Of a stretch of 64,000 nucleotides of DNA, positions 45,201 to 53,762 are shown piece by piece; within the stretch, counting starts at the first letter, position 1, and each line of letters begins with the position of its first letter. The notes under the pieces are model-generated. The model was not told the DNA's origin. It made no database searches and saw only the letters and a list, made by a program, of their open reading frames with translations. The translations under genes and the position numbers were made by a program. This stretch comes from Cellulomonas hominis (GTDB lineage Bacteria; Actinomycetota; Actinomycetes; Actinomycetales; Cellulomonadaceae): assembly GCF_014201095.1 (NCBI RefSeq), contig NZ_JACHDN010000001.1, positions 186,001-250,000 of the forward strand. Reading direction: 5' to 3'.

Positions 45201-47132
45201 ATGAGAACACTGACCGCACTCCTGCACCGCCGCTGGGCGATCCCCGGCGTCTCGGGACTGCTGATCGTCGTCTTCATCCTGGCCGAGCGGCTGTTCGACC
45301 AGCAGCTCCTCGTGAATGCGCTGATGGTGGCTGCGGCAGCCGTTGCAGGCACCCCCATCGTCATCAAGGCCACCCGCGCCCTGCTCACTCGCGCGATCGG
45401 GATCGACCTGCTGGTCAGCGTGGCCGCGATCGGAGCGATCATCATCGGCGAGTACTGGGAGGCTGCGGCCGTCACCTTCCTGTTCGCCGTCGGCCACGCA
45501 CTAGAAGCGGCCACGCTGAACAAGACACGTTCAGCATTGGCCGAGCTGGTGGCCGTTGCTCCCGATGCGGCGGTCGTGCTGCGGGACGGCCATCAGGTCG
45601 AAGTCCCTGCCAATGAGGTCGCGATGGGCGAGATCGTGCTGGTCAAGAACGGCGCCAAGGTCCCCGTCGACGGCGAGGTCGTGGCCGGCACCGGGAGCAT
45701 CGACGAGGCCTCGATCACCGGCGAATCGATCCCGGTGGAGAAGTCCGAGGCCGATCACGTCTTCGCCGGCACCGTCTCCCGTAGCGGCTTCTTGCAGGTG
45801 CTTGCCACCGGCGTCGGGGCCGACACCACCCTGGCCAGGATCATCCACCGGGTCGAGGAGGCCCAGGACGCCAAGGCCCGCACCGCCCAATTCATGGACC
45901 GCTTCTCAGCCTGGTACACCCCCGCCATCATGGTCGGCGCACTCGCCGTCGGCCTGATCACCTCCGACGTCGTGCTGGCGCTGACCCTGCTGGTCATCGG
46001 CTGCCCCGGCGCCCTGGTGATCTCCATCCCGGTCTCGATCGTCGCCGGGATCGGCCGCGCCGCCCGGGACGGCATCCTCATCAAGGGCGGGGAGTTCCTG
46101 GAGACCTCAGCCAAGATCGACACCGTCGCGGTCGATAAGACCGGGACCCTCACCGAAGGCCGACCCCAGCTCACCGACGTCATCGTGCTCAATCCAGCCC
46201 TCGACCGCACCGGCGTCCTGCGATGGGCCGCGCTCGCCGAGGCCGGCTCCGAACACCCCCTCGCCCGCCCGATCCTGGACGCCGCGGCCGACGCCGGCGT
46301 CGCCCCGGTCGGGCTCGCCGACCACACCGAGCCCGTGCCCGGCAAGGGCATCGCCGCCACCGCCGGCCAGCACCGGGTCCTGATCGGCAACGCCGCGCTG
46401 CTGGAGCACTACGACCTGCCTGACACCCTCCAAGCAACCCGCGTCGCCGAAGAACTCGCCGCCGCCGGGCAGACACCGATGATCGTCGCCATCGACGACA
46501 CCGTCGCAGGCGTCATTGCCGTCGCCGACGCTCTGCGGACCGATGCCGCAGCGATGGTCGACCGCCTGCACCACTCTGGCGTGCGCACCGTCGTCATGCT
46601 CACCGGCGACGCCCCCCAGGTCGCCCACGCCGTGGCCACCGCGACCGGCATCGACGAGGTCCACGCCGGTCTGCTGCCCGAGGACAAACTCGACGCCGTC
46701 GCCGCGCTGCAACGCCGCGGACACACCGTGGCTATGGTCGGCGACGGCGTCAACGATGCCCCCGCCCTGGCCACCGCCAACATCGGTGTAGCCATGGGCG
46801 CCGCCGGATCAGCCGTCGCCGTCGAGACCGCCGACATCGCCCTCATGGGCGACGACCTGCTCAAACTCCCCGAAGCGATATCGCTGGCCAAACGCACCGT
46901 CAACAACATGCGCCAGAACATCACCATCGCCATGATCACCGTCACCCTGCTGCTCGTCGGCGTCCTCTTCGGCGGCGTCACAATGGCTATCGGCATGCTC
47001 GTCCACGAAGCATCCGTCCTCATCGTCATCATCAACGCCATGCGCCTCCTACGCCGACGGGCCCGACAGCCAGCGCCGAGGTTCGCTACTTCCTGCGTTG
47101 CTACATGCCGAGCAACATCCTGCTCGATCTGA
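45201..47132 (+). CDS. heavy-metal-translocating P1B-type ATPase with Cys-Pro-Gly motif
   Basis: Metal efflux ATPase of 643 residues with no N-terminal metal-binding domain. Hydrophobic segments precede the actuator motif SITGESIPVEK. The transmembrane motif is C268-P269-G270 (VIGCPGALV) rather than the common CPC. The phosphorylation site is D312 in DKTGT, followed by SEHPLARPI and MVGDGVNDAPAL. The C-terminus ends with three cysteines (CVATCRATSC) encoded in the stretch overlapping the next gene. Metal specificity (Zn, Cd, Pb or other) cannot be fixed. ATG 45201 has GGAAA upstream. Confidence 0.93.
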   Translation: MRTLTALLHRRWAIPGVSGLLIVVFILAERLFDQQLLVNALMVAAAAVAGTPIVIKATRALLTRAIGIDLLVSVAAIGAIIIGEYWEAAAVTFLFAVGHALEAATLNKTRSALAELVAVAPDAAVVLRDGHQVEVPANEVAMGEIVLVKNGAKVPVDGEVVAGTGSIDEASITGESIPVEKSEADHVFAGTVSRSGFLQVLATGVGADTTLARIIHRVEEAQDAKARTAQFMDRFSAWYTPAIMVGALAVGLITSDVVLALTLLVIGCPGALVISIPVSIVAGIGRAARDGILIKGGEFLETSAKIDTVAVDKTGTLTEGRPQLTDVIVLNPALDRTGVLRWAALAEAGSEHPLARPILDAAADAGVAPVGLADHTEPVPGKGIAATAGQHRVLIGNAALLEHYDLPDTLQATRVAEELAAAGQTPMIVAIDDTVAGVIAVADALRTDAAAMVDRLHHSGVRTVVMLTGDAPQVAHAVATATGIDEVHAGLLPEDKLDAVAALQRRGHTVAMVGDGVNDAPALATANIGVAMGAAGSAVAVETADIALMGDDLLKLPEAISLAKRTVNNMRQNITIAMITVTLLLVGVLFGGVTMAIGMLVHEASVLIVIINAMRLLRRRARQPAPRFATSCVATCRATSCSI

Positions 47133-47413
47133 TCCGCACGAGGAAGGGACTGAAGTGGGGCGTCCCCGCGATGCTCCTGGCCGGTCCCTACCTGGCCATC
47201 GCCTTCTGGTGCACCACACTCATCGAGAACGGCGGCCCAGGATGGCTCCACCTCGTCGTGCTGGTCTGCCTCTGGAACGCTCTCAAGATGATGGCCATCG
47301 GCCCAGTGAGCGTCGTTCTCCTCGTAAGGGCTCGCGCCCGTGAGTACCGCGCGCAGCGGCAGGAGCTCTCCGAGGATGTGCCACTGGGTGAGCTCACTCG
47401 AAGCTCTCGCTGA
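47105..47413 (+). CDS. small two-helix membrane protein of the metal operon
   Basis: Predicted 102-residue membrane protein with helices at about 17-37 and 45-72, and a basic C-terminal tail. ATG 47105 overlaps the end of the ATPase gene by 28 nt, suggesting coupling and a shared job. Similar short proteins accompany metal ATPases on actinobacterial mobile elements and are sometimes labelled 'sulfate permease', which the size does not support. Function unknown. Confidence 0.75.
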   Translation: MPSNILLDLIRTRKGLKWGVPAMLLAGPYLAIAFWCTTLIENGGPGWLHLVVLVCLWNALKMMAIGPVSVVLLVRARAREYRAQRQELSEDVPLGELTRSSR

Positions 47414-47447
47414 GTTCAGGCTCCGGCGTCCACCGCTGACCGGCGCG

Positions 47448-48434
47448 CTACAGCGTGCGCGTCCGAGCGGGCGAAGAAGGGCGGACGAGCTCCATGTCGA
47501 GCCCTACTCGCGGCGTCTGGTCTCGTTCCACCAACCTGGCAAGATCCGAAGTGTCCGCCACCAAGGATTTGATGCCATTGCGCAGCAGACGATGCGGTCC
47601 CACACTCACAGCGCTCGTGACTGGACCGGGGACGGCACCGACACGTCGGCCGAGCTCGCCGGCTCGCTGGGCAACCAGCAGCGAGCCAGATCGAGCGCCC
47701 GCCTCGACGATGACCGACGCGGAGGACAGCGCAGCCATCAGTCGGGCGCGGGCGATGACCCGGTGTCGGGTTGGAACGGCACCGGGCGGAACCTCGCTAA
47801 CGAGAAGGCCGACATCGGCGACGCAATCGAGCAGGTCGCGATGGCCGACAGGGTACGGGCGATCAACTCCGTTGGCGAGGATGGCGATCGTGTCGCCACC
47901 TGCGGCGAGCGCGGCCTGGTGAGACGCGCCTTCGATCCCGTAGGCACCTCCCGCGACGACAACCCGTTCGTCGGCGGCAACGGAACTGGCGAGCTCCCGG
48001 GCAACATACTCTCCGTAGGAGGTGCATGCCCGAGCGCCGGTGATCGTGACGAGATCGCTCACCGGACGCGAGAGGAAGGATGACGCACCGCGGGTCCACA
48101 GCACGTGGGGGGCGACTTCACCAAGATCGTCGACTGCGGTGGGCCACTCTCTATCGCCTGGGATGAGCGCTCGAACGCCTGATTGCTGCACCTGGTCGAC
48201 ACGCGCGGCCAGTTCATTCGCACCTGGCACGCTGAGGTGGTCGCGCCAGACTTCCGCGTCCACGGGGCTCAGCCCCACCACCGCACCGTCACGCTCAGCG
48301 AGCCAAAGCGTCTCGACTGCTCCCAGCCTGGACAGGATGCGACCTGTCACAGGGTCATTGGGCTCGACCAGCATGGACAGCACCATCCTCGCGGTGCGCT
48401 CGTCGCTCGCGACATCACCCAAGCTGGTCATCAT
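47448..48434 (-). CDS. DprA/Smf-like DNA-processing protein
   Basis: DprA-domain protein of 328 residues. The Rossmann-like core is visible: VTITGARACTSYGEYVARELAS, VVVAGGAYGIEGASHQAAL, TIAILANGVDRPYPVGHRDLL and ASVIVEAGARSGSLLVAQRAGELGR. In natural transformation DprA loads RecA on incoming DNA; DprA-like genes on mobile elements may instead aid transfer or regulation. It is convergent with the metal operon. Its codon use is less GC-biased than the chromosomal genes, so it belongs to the island. Separate from any chromosomal dprA, which is not in the window. Confidence 0.85.
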   Translation of the reverse strand: MMTSLGDVASDERTARMVLSMLVEPNDPVTGRILSRLGAVETLWLAERDGAVVGLSPVDAEVWRDHLSVPGANELAARVDQVQQSGVRALIPGDREWPTAVDDLGEVAPHVLWTRGASSFLSRPVSDLVTITGARACTSYGEYVARELASSVAADERVVVAGGAYGIEGASHQAALAAGGDTIAILANGVDRPYPVGHRDLLDCVADVGLLVSEVPPGAVPTRHRVIARARLMAALSSASVIVEAGARSGSLLVAQRAGELGRRVGAVPGPVTSAVSVGPHRLLRNGIKSLVADTSDLARLVERDQTPRVGLDMELVRPSSPARTRTL

Positions 48435-48514
48435 CGGTTCCTCTCGGCGCTCGTTACCGACGAGGTGCGCCGAGCGCTACCGACGGATCAGCAATTCGGA
48501 ACCGCAGCTACGAG

Positions 48515-48973
48515 TCATCGCGCCTCGTCCACGATGAGTCCCGCCTCGACCAGTGCTGCGCGTACGGCCTTACGGTCCGCTCCCATCCGACGGCCGATGG
48601 CGCGCATCGAGACACCTGCTCGGGCGAGGCGCACTGCCTCTGCTTTCTCGTCGATCCCCAGCCCCGGGCGGCGGCTCGGCACGTTGCGGCGGCGCAGGTG
48701 GGAGAACACCGTTGCGCGGTGGATGCCGTACCTCTCAGCGAGCGCCTTGACGCTCATCCCGGCCAGGTAGTCGCCGACGAGGGCGTCCACCTCGGAGGCG
48801 GTGAGAAAAGTCTGAGCCGTCTCGACAGTCCTCACAACAGGGCCACGATCGTCCTTCGGAGCGGTATCCTGGGGACGTCGAGAGACCTCGTAGACCCCAC
48901 GGTCTAGGCGGTTGACCAGGGTCTTTGTCTTGGGGGCGGAGTTGCCGAACCTCCTACTCAGGCACCCCAGCAC
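48515..48973 (-). CDS. protein with two resolvase-type helix-turn-helix motifs
   Basis: DNA-binding protein of up to 152 residues. HTH 1 is TASEVDALVGDYLAGMSVKALAERYGIHRATVFSHLRRR; HTH 2 is VRLARAGVSMRAIGRRMGADRKAVRAALVEAG. Both resemble the C-terminal HTH of resolvase/Hin recombinases, but no catalytic domain is present. The start is uncertain: the frame is open to 48973, while GTG 48835 lies about 45 nt after a possible -10 (AGGATAC near 48870) and would give only the HTH part. Such proteins commonly sit at the edges of actinobacterial integrated elements. Upstream of, and on the same strand as, the DprA-like gene. Confidence 0.75.
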   Translation of the reverse strand: MLGCLSRRFGNSAPKTKTLVNRLDRGVYEVSRRPQDTAPKDDRGPVVRTVETAQTFLTASEVDALVGDYLAGMSVKALAERYGIHRATVFSHLRRRNVPSRRPGLGIDEKAEAVRLARAGVSMRAIGRRMGADRKAVRAALVEAGLIVDEAR

Positions 48974-48975
48974 GG

Positions 48976-49008
48976 ACGGGCGTCGTACCCCTCGGGTACG
49001 GCGCCCGT
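48976..49008. terminator. strong hairpin at the right end of the island
   Basis: ACGGGCGTCGTACCC (48976-48990), CTC loop, GGGTACGGCGCCCGT (48994-49008): 14 of 15 pairs. It lies downstream of the ATP-grasp gene and may terminate it. Core-type composition resumes here. Confidence 0.8.
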
Positions 49009-49043
49009 TCGTCGTCCCGGCCCCCCGGCCGGGCGGAGCCCCG

Positions 49044-49104
49044 CCGAGGTCGTCGGTTGCGCCCGCGCGACGGGGTGCGAAACCGACGACCTCGGGCGCA
49101 ACCG
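49044..49104. repeat. nested inverted repeat with CCGAGGTCGTCGG units
   Basis: CCGAGGTCGTCGGTT (49044) is complementary to AACCGACGACCTCGG (49081-49095). GGTTGCGCCCG and CGGGCGCAACC form a second, offset pairing. Similar in design to the 7132 and 12359 blocks; lies after the ATP-grasp gene. Confidence 0.75.
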
Positions 49105-49129
49105 CCGACCTCGCGCCCGCCCGGGGTCG

Positions 49130-50047
49130 TCAGAGGCGCTTGAGGATCGCGTCCGCGAAGCGGTCGACCGCGCCCGGGGCCTGCGCGAAGAAGAAGCTGG
49201 GCTCGATCAGCTCGAGCTCGAGGACGACCGGGTTGCCCTCGTCGTCCGGGATGAGGTCCACGCGCGTGTACGCGAGGGGCTGCTCGACGCCGGTGATGAG
49301 CGAGCCGATCGCGTCGACCACGCGCTGCCCGACGGCCAGCTCCGCCGCGGAGGGCTCGCGGGCCGTCATGACCTCCTCCTTGTAGAGCACGCCGTCCATC
49401 GTGCCCTCGCGGTACGGGCCCTCGAGCAGCGGCGCCTTGCGGACCGCGTGGCTGAGCTCGCCGTCGAAGTAGACCAGCGCCGTCTCGCCCACCGTGTCGA
49501 CCTCGCGCAGGTACCGCTGCACCATGACGTGCCGGCCCTGGTCGAGCAGGCGCTTCACGTGCTGGATGGCCAGCGCGCGGGACGGGGTCTGGCTGGCGTC
49601 GTACCGCCCGGTGTCGCGCGAGCCGGCGCTGATCGTCGGCTTGATGACGAAGTCGCCGAACGCCGGGAACCGGGTGTGGATCGCGCGGGCGTTGAAGTTG
49701 CGCGCCGGGTCCATCCAGATGGTCGGGACGATCGGCAGCCCGGCCGCCTCCATGGCGCGCTGGTAGATCTTGTCGATGTTCCAGGTGAGCACCTGGGCGG
49801 GGTTGATCAGCCGCGTCGCCTGGCCGACCCGCTGGGTCCACCAGCGGAAGTCGCGGGCGTGCTCGGTGTAGTCCCAGGTGGAGCGGACGACGACCGCGTC
49901 GTACGAGGACCAGTCGACGTCGCCCGCGTTCCACACGGGCGACTCCACCTCGAGTCCCCGGTCGCGGAGCGCCGCCACGAGCGGCGCGTCGTCGGGGTCG
50001 AGGTCCGGCAGGGCGGCGCAGGTGGCCAGGGCGATCCGTGTGCTCAC
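49130..50047 (-). CDS. ATP-grasp domain protein
   Basis: Carboxylate-amine ligase-like protein of 305 residues. The N-terminus [18 protein letters not shown] is followed by [16 protein letters not shown], the ATP-grasp segments [17 protein letters not shown] and [25 protein letters not shown], and the metal-binding [23 protein letters not shown]. Homologues are annotated as RimK-like or as glutathione synthase-like; the substrate is unknown. GTG 50047 is supported by TAGTCT 7 nt upstream (leaderless type). Immediate neighbour of the island. Confidence 0.88.
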   Translation of the reverse strand: MSTRIALATCAALPDLDPDDAPLVAALRDRGLEVESPVWNAGDVDWSSYDAVVVRSTWDYTEHARDFRWWTQRVGQATRLINPAQVLTWNIDKIYQRAMEAAGLPIVPTIWMDPARNFNARAIHTRFPAFGDFVIKPTISAGSRDTGRYDASQTPSRALAIQHVKRLLDQGRHVMVQRYLREVDTVGETALVYFDGELSHAVRKAPLLEGPYREGTMDGVLYKEEVMTAREPSAAELAVGQRVVDAIGSLITGVEQPLAYTRVDLIPDDEGNPVVLELELIEPSFFFAQAPGAVDRFADAILKRL

Positions 50048-50057
50048 CCTGGGCAGA

Positions 50058-51083
50058 CTACCCACGCGCCCCGGCGGACGGCTCCGGTTCGGCGACGGCC
50101 GGCCCCCGCTCCTGCGCGTCGTCCACGAGGCGGTGCAGCGCGGCGAGCAGGCCCGCGGCGTCGAGCTCCCCCACCACCGCGCCGCCGTCCCGGACGGGCA
50201 CGCGCCCCGACGGCTCGGCGGCCAGGGCGGCGAACGCGGCATCCAGGGGGTCGCCGACGCGCAGCGTCGACGCGTCGGGGGCGGGCGCTCCCCCGGCCGG
50301 CCGCAGGTCGCGGCGCTCGACGGCGCCGAGCGCGAGCAGCCGGACCCCGGCCCCGGTGCCGACGAGGTCGGCGACGGCGGCGCTCGCGGGCGCGGCCAGC
50401 AGCCGGACCGGGTCGGAGAGCTGCTCGAGCCGGCCGCCCCGGCTCAGCACCGCGACGCGGTCGGCGAGCCGCACGGCCTCGTCCACGTCGTGCGTGACGA
50501 GCATCACCGTCGTGCCGAGCTCCTGCTGGATCCGGCGGAACTCCCCCTGCAGCCGCCGCCGGCCGACGGGGTCGACCGCGCCGAACGGCTCGTCCATGAG
50601 CAGCACGGGCGGGTCGGTCGCCAGCGCCCGGGCCACGCCGACGCGCTGCCGCTCGCCGCCCGACAGCTCGTGCGGGTAGCGGCGGGCGTACCGGCCGGGC
50701 TCCAGCCCGACGAGCTCGAGCAGCTCCCCGGTCCGCGCGCGGGTGCGGGCACGGTCCCAGCCGAGCAGCCGCGGGACGGTGCCGACGTTCTGCTCGACGG
50801 TGCGGTGCGGGAACAGGCCGACGTTCTGGATGACGTAGCCGATCCGCCGGCGCAGCGCGACGGCGTCGACGTCGGTGACGTCCTCGCCGTCGAGCAGGAT
50901 GCGGCCCGACGACGGCTCGACCAGGCGGTTCGCCAGCCGCAGCGTCGTCGACTTGCCGCACCCCGAGGGCCCGACGAGCGCGAGCAGCTCGTGCTCCTGC
51001 ACCTCGAGCGAGAGGTCGCCGACGGCCACCGTCCCGTCCGGGTACTCCTTGCGCACGTGCTCGAACCCGATCGCCGTCGCCAT
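50058..51083 (-). CDS. osmoprotectant/glycine betaine ABC transporter ATPase (OpuCA/ProV-like)
   Basis: ATPase subunit of 341 residues. Walker [11 protein letters not shown]-loop [17 protein letters not shown], signature [15 protein letters not shown] and Walker [14 protein letters not shown] match the OpuA/ProV family. The C-terminal region from about residue 245 is CBS-like but weakly conserved. ATG 51083 lies 7 nt after TAGCGT (minus strand), a leaderless arrangement that excludes the upstream open frame. Divergent from the permease and binding-protein genes with which it must assemble. Confidence 0.92.
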   Translation of the reverse strand: MATAIGFEHVRKEYPDGTVAVGDLSLEVQEHELLALVGPSGCGKSTTLRLANRLVEPSSGRILLDGEDVTDVDAVALRRRIGYVIQNVGLFPHRTVEQNVGTVPRLLGWDRARTRARTGELLELVGLEPGRYARRYPHELSGGERQRVGVARALATDPPVLLMDEPFGAVDPVGRRRLQGEFRRIQQELGTTVMLVTHDVDEAVRLADRVAVLSRGGRLEQLSDPVRLLAAPASAAVADLVGTGAGVRLLALGAVERRDLRPAGGAPAPDASTLRVGDPLDAAFAALAAEPSGRVPVRDGGAVVGELDAAGLLAALHRLVDDAQERGPAVAEPEPSAGARG

Positions 51084-51157
51084 GGCGACGACGCTACCCG
51101 CGGCCACCGACACACGCCGGGCCGCGCGTGTCGGTGGTGGCCGGTAGCGTCGAGCGG
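51084..51157. promoter_or_regulatory. mirrored divergent leaderless promoters of the osmoprotectant transporter
   Basis: Almost the whole 74-bp gap is a gapped palindrome, CGACGCTACC...GACAC against GTGTC...GGTAGCGTCG. Each side carries TAGCGT exactly 7 nt before its start codon (ATG 51083 on minus, GTG 51158 on plus). The palindrome could also be a shared operator. Confidence 0.75.
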
Positions 51158-51874
51158 GTGACAGGACCCCTGACCTCGGCCGCCACCGGCGCGCTCGCCA
51201 CCGTGGCGGGCGACCCGGCCGCGAACCCGTGGCTGTCCTGGGACTACGTGCAGCGGAACTGGGGCGACATCAGCCGGGCGCTGGAGCAGCACGCGAGCCT
51301 GACCGTCCAGGCGGTGCTCATCGCCTGCGCCGTGGCGCTGCCGCTCGGCATGCTCGCGCACCTGCGGCCCCGGCTGGCCGCGCCGATCGTCGGCACCACC
51401 GGCGTGCTGTACACGATCCCGTCGCTCGCGCTGTTCACGGTGCTCGTGCCCTGGACCGGGATCGGCCGGACGCCGGTCCTCGTCGGGCTGGTCGTCTACG
51501 CGCTGCTCGTGCTCGTCCGGAACGTGCTGGTCGGGCTCGGCGGCGTCGACGAGAGCGTGCGGGACGCGGCCCGGGGCCTCGGGTACGGCCGGCTGCGGCT
51601 GCTGCTGACCGTCGAGCTGCCGAACGCGCTGCCGGCGATCATCACGGGCATCAGGCTCGCCACGGTGACCACGGTCGCCCTCGTCACCGTCGGCGTCGTC
51701 GTCGGGTACGGCGGGCTGGGCAACCTCATGTTCCGCGGCTTCCGCAACAACAAGTACCACGCGGAGATCCTCACGGCGACGCTGCTGTGCCTCGCGCTCG
51801 CGCTGGTGCTCGACCTCGTGCTCTGGCTGATCGGGCGCGCGGTGACGCCCTGGGCGCGCGGACGGGAGGCCTGA
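51158..51874 (+). CDS. osmoprotectant ABC transporter permease 1 (OpuCB/ProW-like)
   Basis: Permease of 238 residues with about six membrane helices. The loop [40 protein letters not shown] is the EAA motif that contacts the ATPase. GTG 51158 is fixed by the TAGCGT box 7 nt upstream. The next permease gene starts 4 nt after the stop. It probably imports glycine betaine, proline betaine or choline; the exact substrate is inferred from the family. Confidence 0.93.
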   Translation: MTGPLTSAATGALATVAGDPAANPWLSWDYVQRNWGDISRALEQHASLTVQAVLIACAVALPLGMLAHLRPRLAAPIVGTTGVLYTIPSLALFTVLVPWTGIGRTPVLVGLVVYALLVLVRNVLVGLGGVDESVRDAARGLGYGRLRLLLTVELPNALPAIITGIRLATVTTVALVTVGVVVGYGGLGNLMFRGFRNNKYHAEILTATLLCLALALVLDLVLWLIGRAVTPWARGREA

Positions 51875-51877
51875 GCG

Positions 51878-52660
51878 GTGGACGTGCTGCAGGACGCGGT
51901 CGCGTGGCTCAACGACCCGCTGAACTGGACCGGCCGGGACGGCGTGCTCGCGCTCACCGCGGAGCACCTGCGGATCAGCGGGCTGGCCGTGCTGCTCGCC
52001 GCGCTGGTGGGCCTGCCGACCGGCATCTGGCTCGGCCACCGGCGGCGCGGCGGCGCGCTCACGGTCGTGCTCTCGAACACCTCGCGCGCCCTGCCGACGT
52101 TCGCGCTGCTGACGATCTTCGCGTCGACCGGGCTGTTCGGCGCCACGGCGACCGTGCTCGCGGTGGCGGTGTTCGCCGTGCCGCCCATCCTCAGCAACAC
52201 GTTCACCGGGCTGATGGAGGTCGACGGCGACGTGCGCGACGCCGCCCGCGGCGTGGGCATGTCCGGCGCGCGGTCACTCGCGCTCGTCGAGCTGCCGCTC
52301 GCGCTGCCGCTGGTCGGCGCCGGGCTGCGGACCGCCACCACGCAGGTGCTGGCGACGGTCCCCCTGGCCGCCCTGGTCGGTGGCACCAGCCTGGGCTCGA
52401 TCATCGTGCAGGGCATGGCCCTGCAGCGGTACGGCCAGGTGGTCGCCGGGGCCGTGCTGGTCGCCGGGCTCTGCCTGGTCGTCGAGGCCGTGCTCGCGCT
52501 CGTGCAGCGCGCCCTGACCCCCGCGCCGATGCGCGCGGCCGCCCGGCGCCGGCGCCCGTCGTCGGCCGCAGCGGTTGCCGACCCCCCGGATCGCCGGTTC
52601 CATGAGCGGCGCGATCCCGTCCGTGTGCCCGACACCCCGAGAACAGAGGAACGCACATGA
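51878..52660 (+). CDS. osmoprotectant ABC transporter permease 2 (OpuCD-like)
   Basis: Second permease of 260 residues with about six helices and the EAA-like loop EVDGDVRDAARGVGMSGARSLALVELPLALPLVGAGLR. The C-terminal 35 residues are an Arg-rich hydrophilic tail. GTG 51878 follows permease 1 almost directly, and the TGA overlaps the ATG of the binding-protein gene (ATGA), so the three genes are translationally coupled. Confidence 0.93.
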   Translation: MDVLQDAVAWLNDPLNWTGRDGVLALTAEHLRISGLAVLLAALVGLPTGIWLGHRRRGGALTVVLSNTSRALPTFALLTIFASTGLFGATATVLAVAVFAVPPILSNTFTGLMEVDGDVRDAARGVGMSGARSLALVELPLALPLVGAGLRTATTQVLATVPLAALVGGTSLGSIIVQGMALQRYGQVVAGAVLVAGLCLVVEAVLALVQRALTPAPMRAAARRRRPSSAAAVADPPDRRFHERRDPVRVPDTPRTEERT

Positions 52661-53661
52661 ACCTCCGTCGAACCACCCTCCCCGCCGCGGCGGCCGGGAT
52701 CCTGCTCCTCGTCGCGGCGTGCGGCGACCCCGGCTCGGGCGGCGGCACCGCGGACCCGACCTCGGGCGGCGACGCCTCCGGCGCGGTCTGCGAGCCGGTG
52801 GCGGGCGACCAGCTCGTCGTCCTCGAGGACGACCAGGGCCTGCAGAACGCCGACAACGTCATCCCGGCCGTCAACGCGGCGGCCGCCCAGGCCGACCCGG
52901 GCCTGATCCCGCTCCTGGACACGGTCTCCGAGGCCCTGGACACGGACAAGCTCATCGCGCTGAACAAGGCCGTCGACATCGACCGGCAGACCTCCTCCGA
53001 GGCCGCCGCCCAGTTCGTCGAGGACGAGGGCCTGGCCGCGGCCGACACGTCGGCGGGGACCGGGAAGAGCGTCGTCGTCGGCGCCGCGAACTTCTCCGAG
53101 AGCGCGACGCTCGGCGAGATCTACGCCGCCGTGCTGCGCTCCGCCGGGTACACCGCCGAGGTGCAGACCATCGGCAACCGCGAGACCTACCTGCCGGCCC
53201 TGCAGAGCGGCCAGATCACGCTCACGCCCGAGTACGCGGCGACGCTGGCGGAGTTCCTCAACACGAGCGCCAACGGGCCGGACGCCGAGCCGGTTGCCAG
53301 CTCCGACCCCGACGCGACCGTCGAGGCCCTGACGACGCTCGGCACGGACGCGGGCCTGACGTTCGGCGCGGTCTCCGCGGCGCAGGACCAGAACGCGTTC
53401 GCCGTCACGTCGGCGTTCGCCGAGGAGCACGACGTCGCCACGCTGTCCGACCTCGCGACGGCGTGCGGCGGCGGCCTGGTGCTGGCCGGGCCGGCGGAGT
53501 GCCCGGAGCGGCCGTTCTGCCAGCCGGGCCTCGAGGAGACCTACGGGCTGACGTTCACCGAGTTCCGGTCGTACGACTTCGGCCTGATCGGCGACGCGGT
53601 GCGGCAGGGCGAGGCCTCGATCGGGCTGGTGCTGTCGAGCGACGGCTCGCTCGCGAGCTGA
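52657..53661 (+). CDS. osmoprotectant-binding lipoprotein (OpuCC/ProX-like)
   Basis: Substrate-binding lipoprotein of 334 residues. The signal peptide ends in the lipobox LVAAC (C21-C22 region), then a Gly/Ser/Thr-rich linker. The OpuAC-type fold shows VVVGAANFSESATLGEIYAAVL and LTPEYAATLAEFL, repeated family landmarks. The N-terminal part of the mature protein (residues 45-125) resembles the C-terminal lobe motif QLVVLEDDQGLQNADNVIPAV seen in circular order in this family. Last gene of the operon; a terminator follows. Confidence 0.92.
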   Translation: MNLRRTTLPAAAAGILLLVAACGDPGSGGGTADPTSGGDASGAVCEPVAGDQLVVLEDDQGLQNADNVIPAVNAAAAQADPGLIPLLDTVSEALDTDKLIALNKAVDIDRQTSSEAAAQFVEDEGLAAADTSAGTGKSVVVGAANFSESATLGEIYAAVLRSAGYTAEVQTIGNRETYLPALQSGQITLTPEYAATLAEFLNTSANGPDAEPVASSDPDATVEALTTLGTDAGLTFGAVSAAQDQNAFAVTSAFAEEHDVATLSDLATACGGGLVLAGPAECPERPFCQPGLEETYGLTFTEFRSYDFGLIGDAVRQGEASIGLVLSSDGSLAS

Positions 53662-53689
53662 CGCCGAGCGCGGCTCCCGCACCACGACG

Positions 53690-53735
53690 ACGGGGCGGGC
53701 CGGACGGGGACCACTCCGCGCCCGGCCCGCCCCGT
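53690..53735. terminator. terminator between the transporter operon and the flavoprotein gene
   Basis: ACGGGGCGGGCCGG and CCGGCCCGCCCCGT form perfect 14-bp arms around an 18-nt loop. It lies between convergent genes. Confidence 0.8.
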
Positions 53736-53762
53736 CCTCGCGTCCGAGGCCCGGGCGCGGCC

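Noticed and set aside
47105..47413. Sulfate permease annotation for the small membrane protein
   Set aside because: 102 residues with two helices cannot form a SulP or CysTW-type permease; kept as a membrane protein of unknown function.
48893..48975. Right attachment site of the island as a copy of the tRNA-His 3' end
   Set aside because: The only similarity is a short GCACCCCA-like stretch; no direct repeat of the tRNA-His 3' sequence (GGGTTCAAGTCCCG...) is visible, so the right boundary is defined only by composition and gene content.
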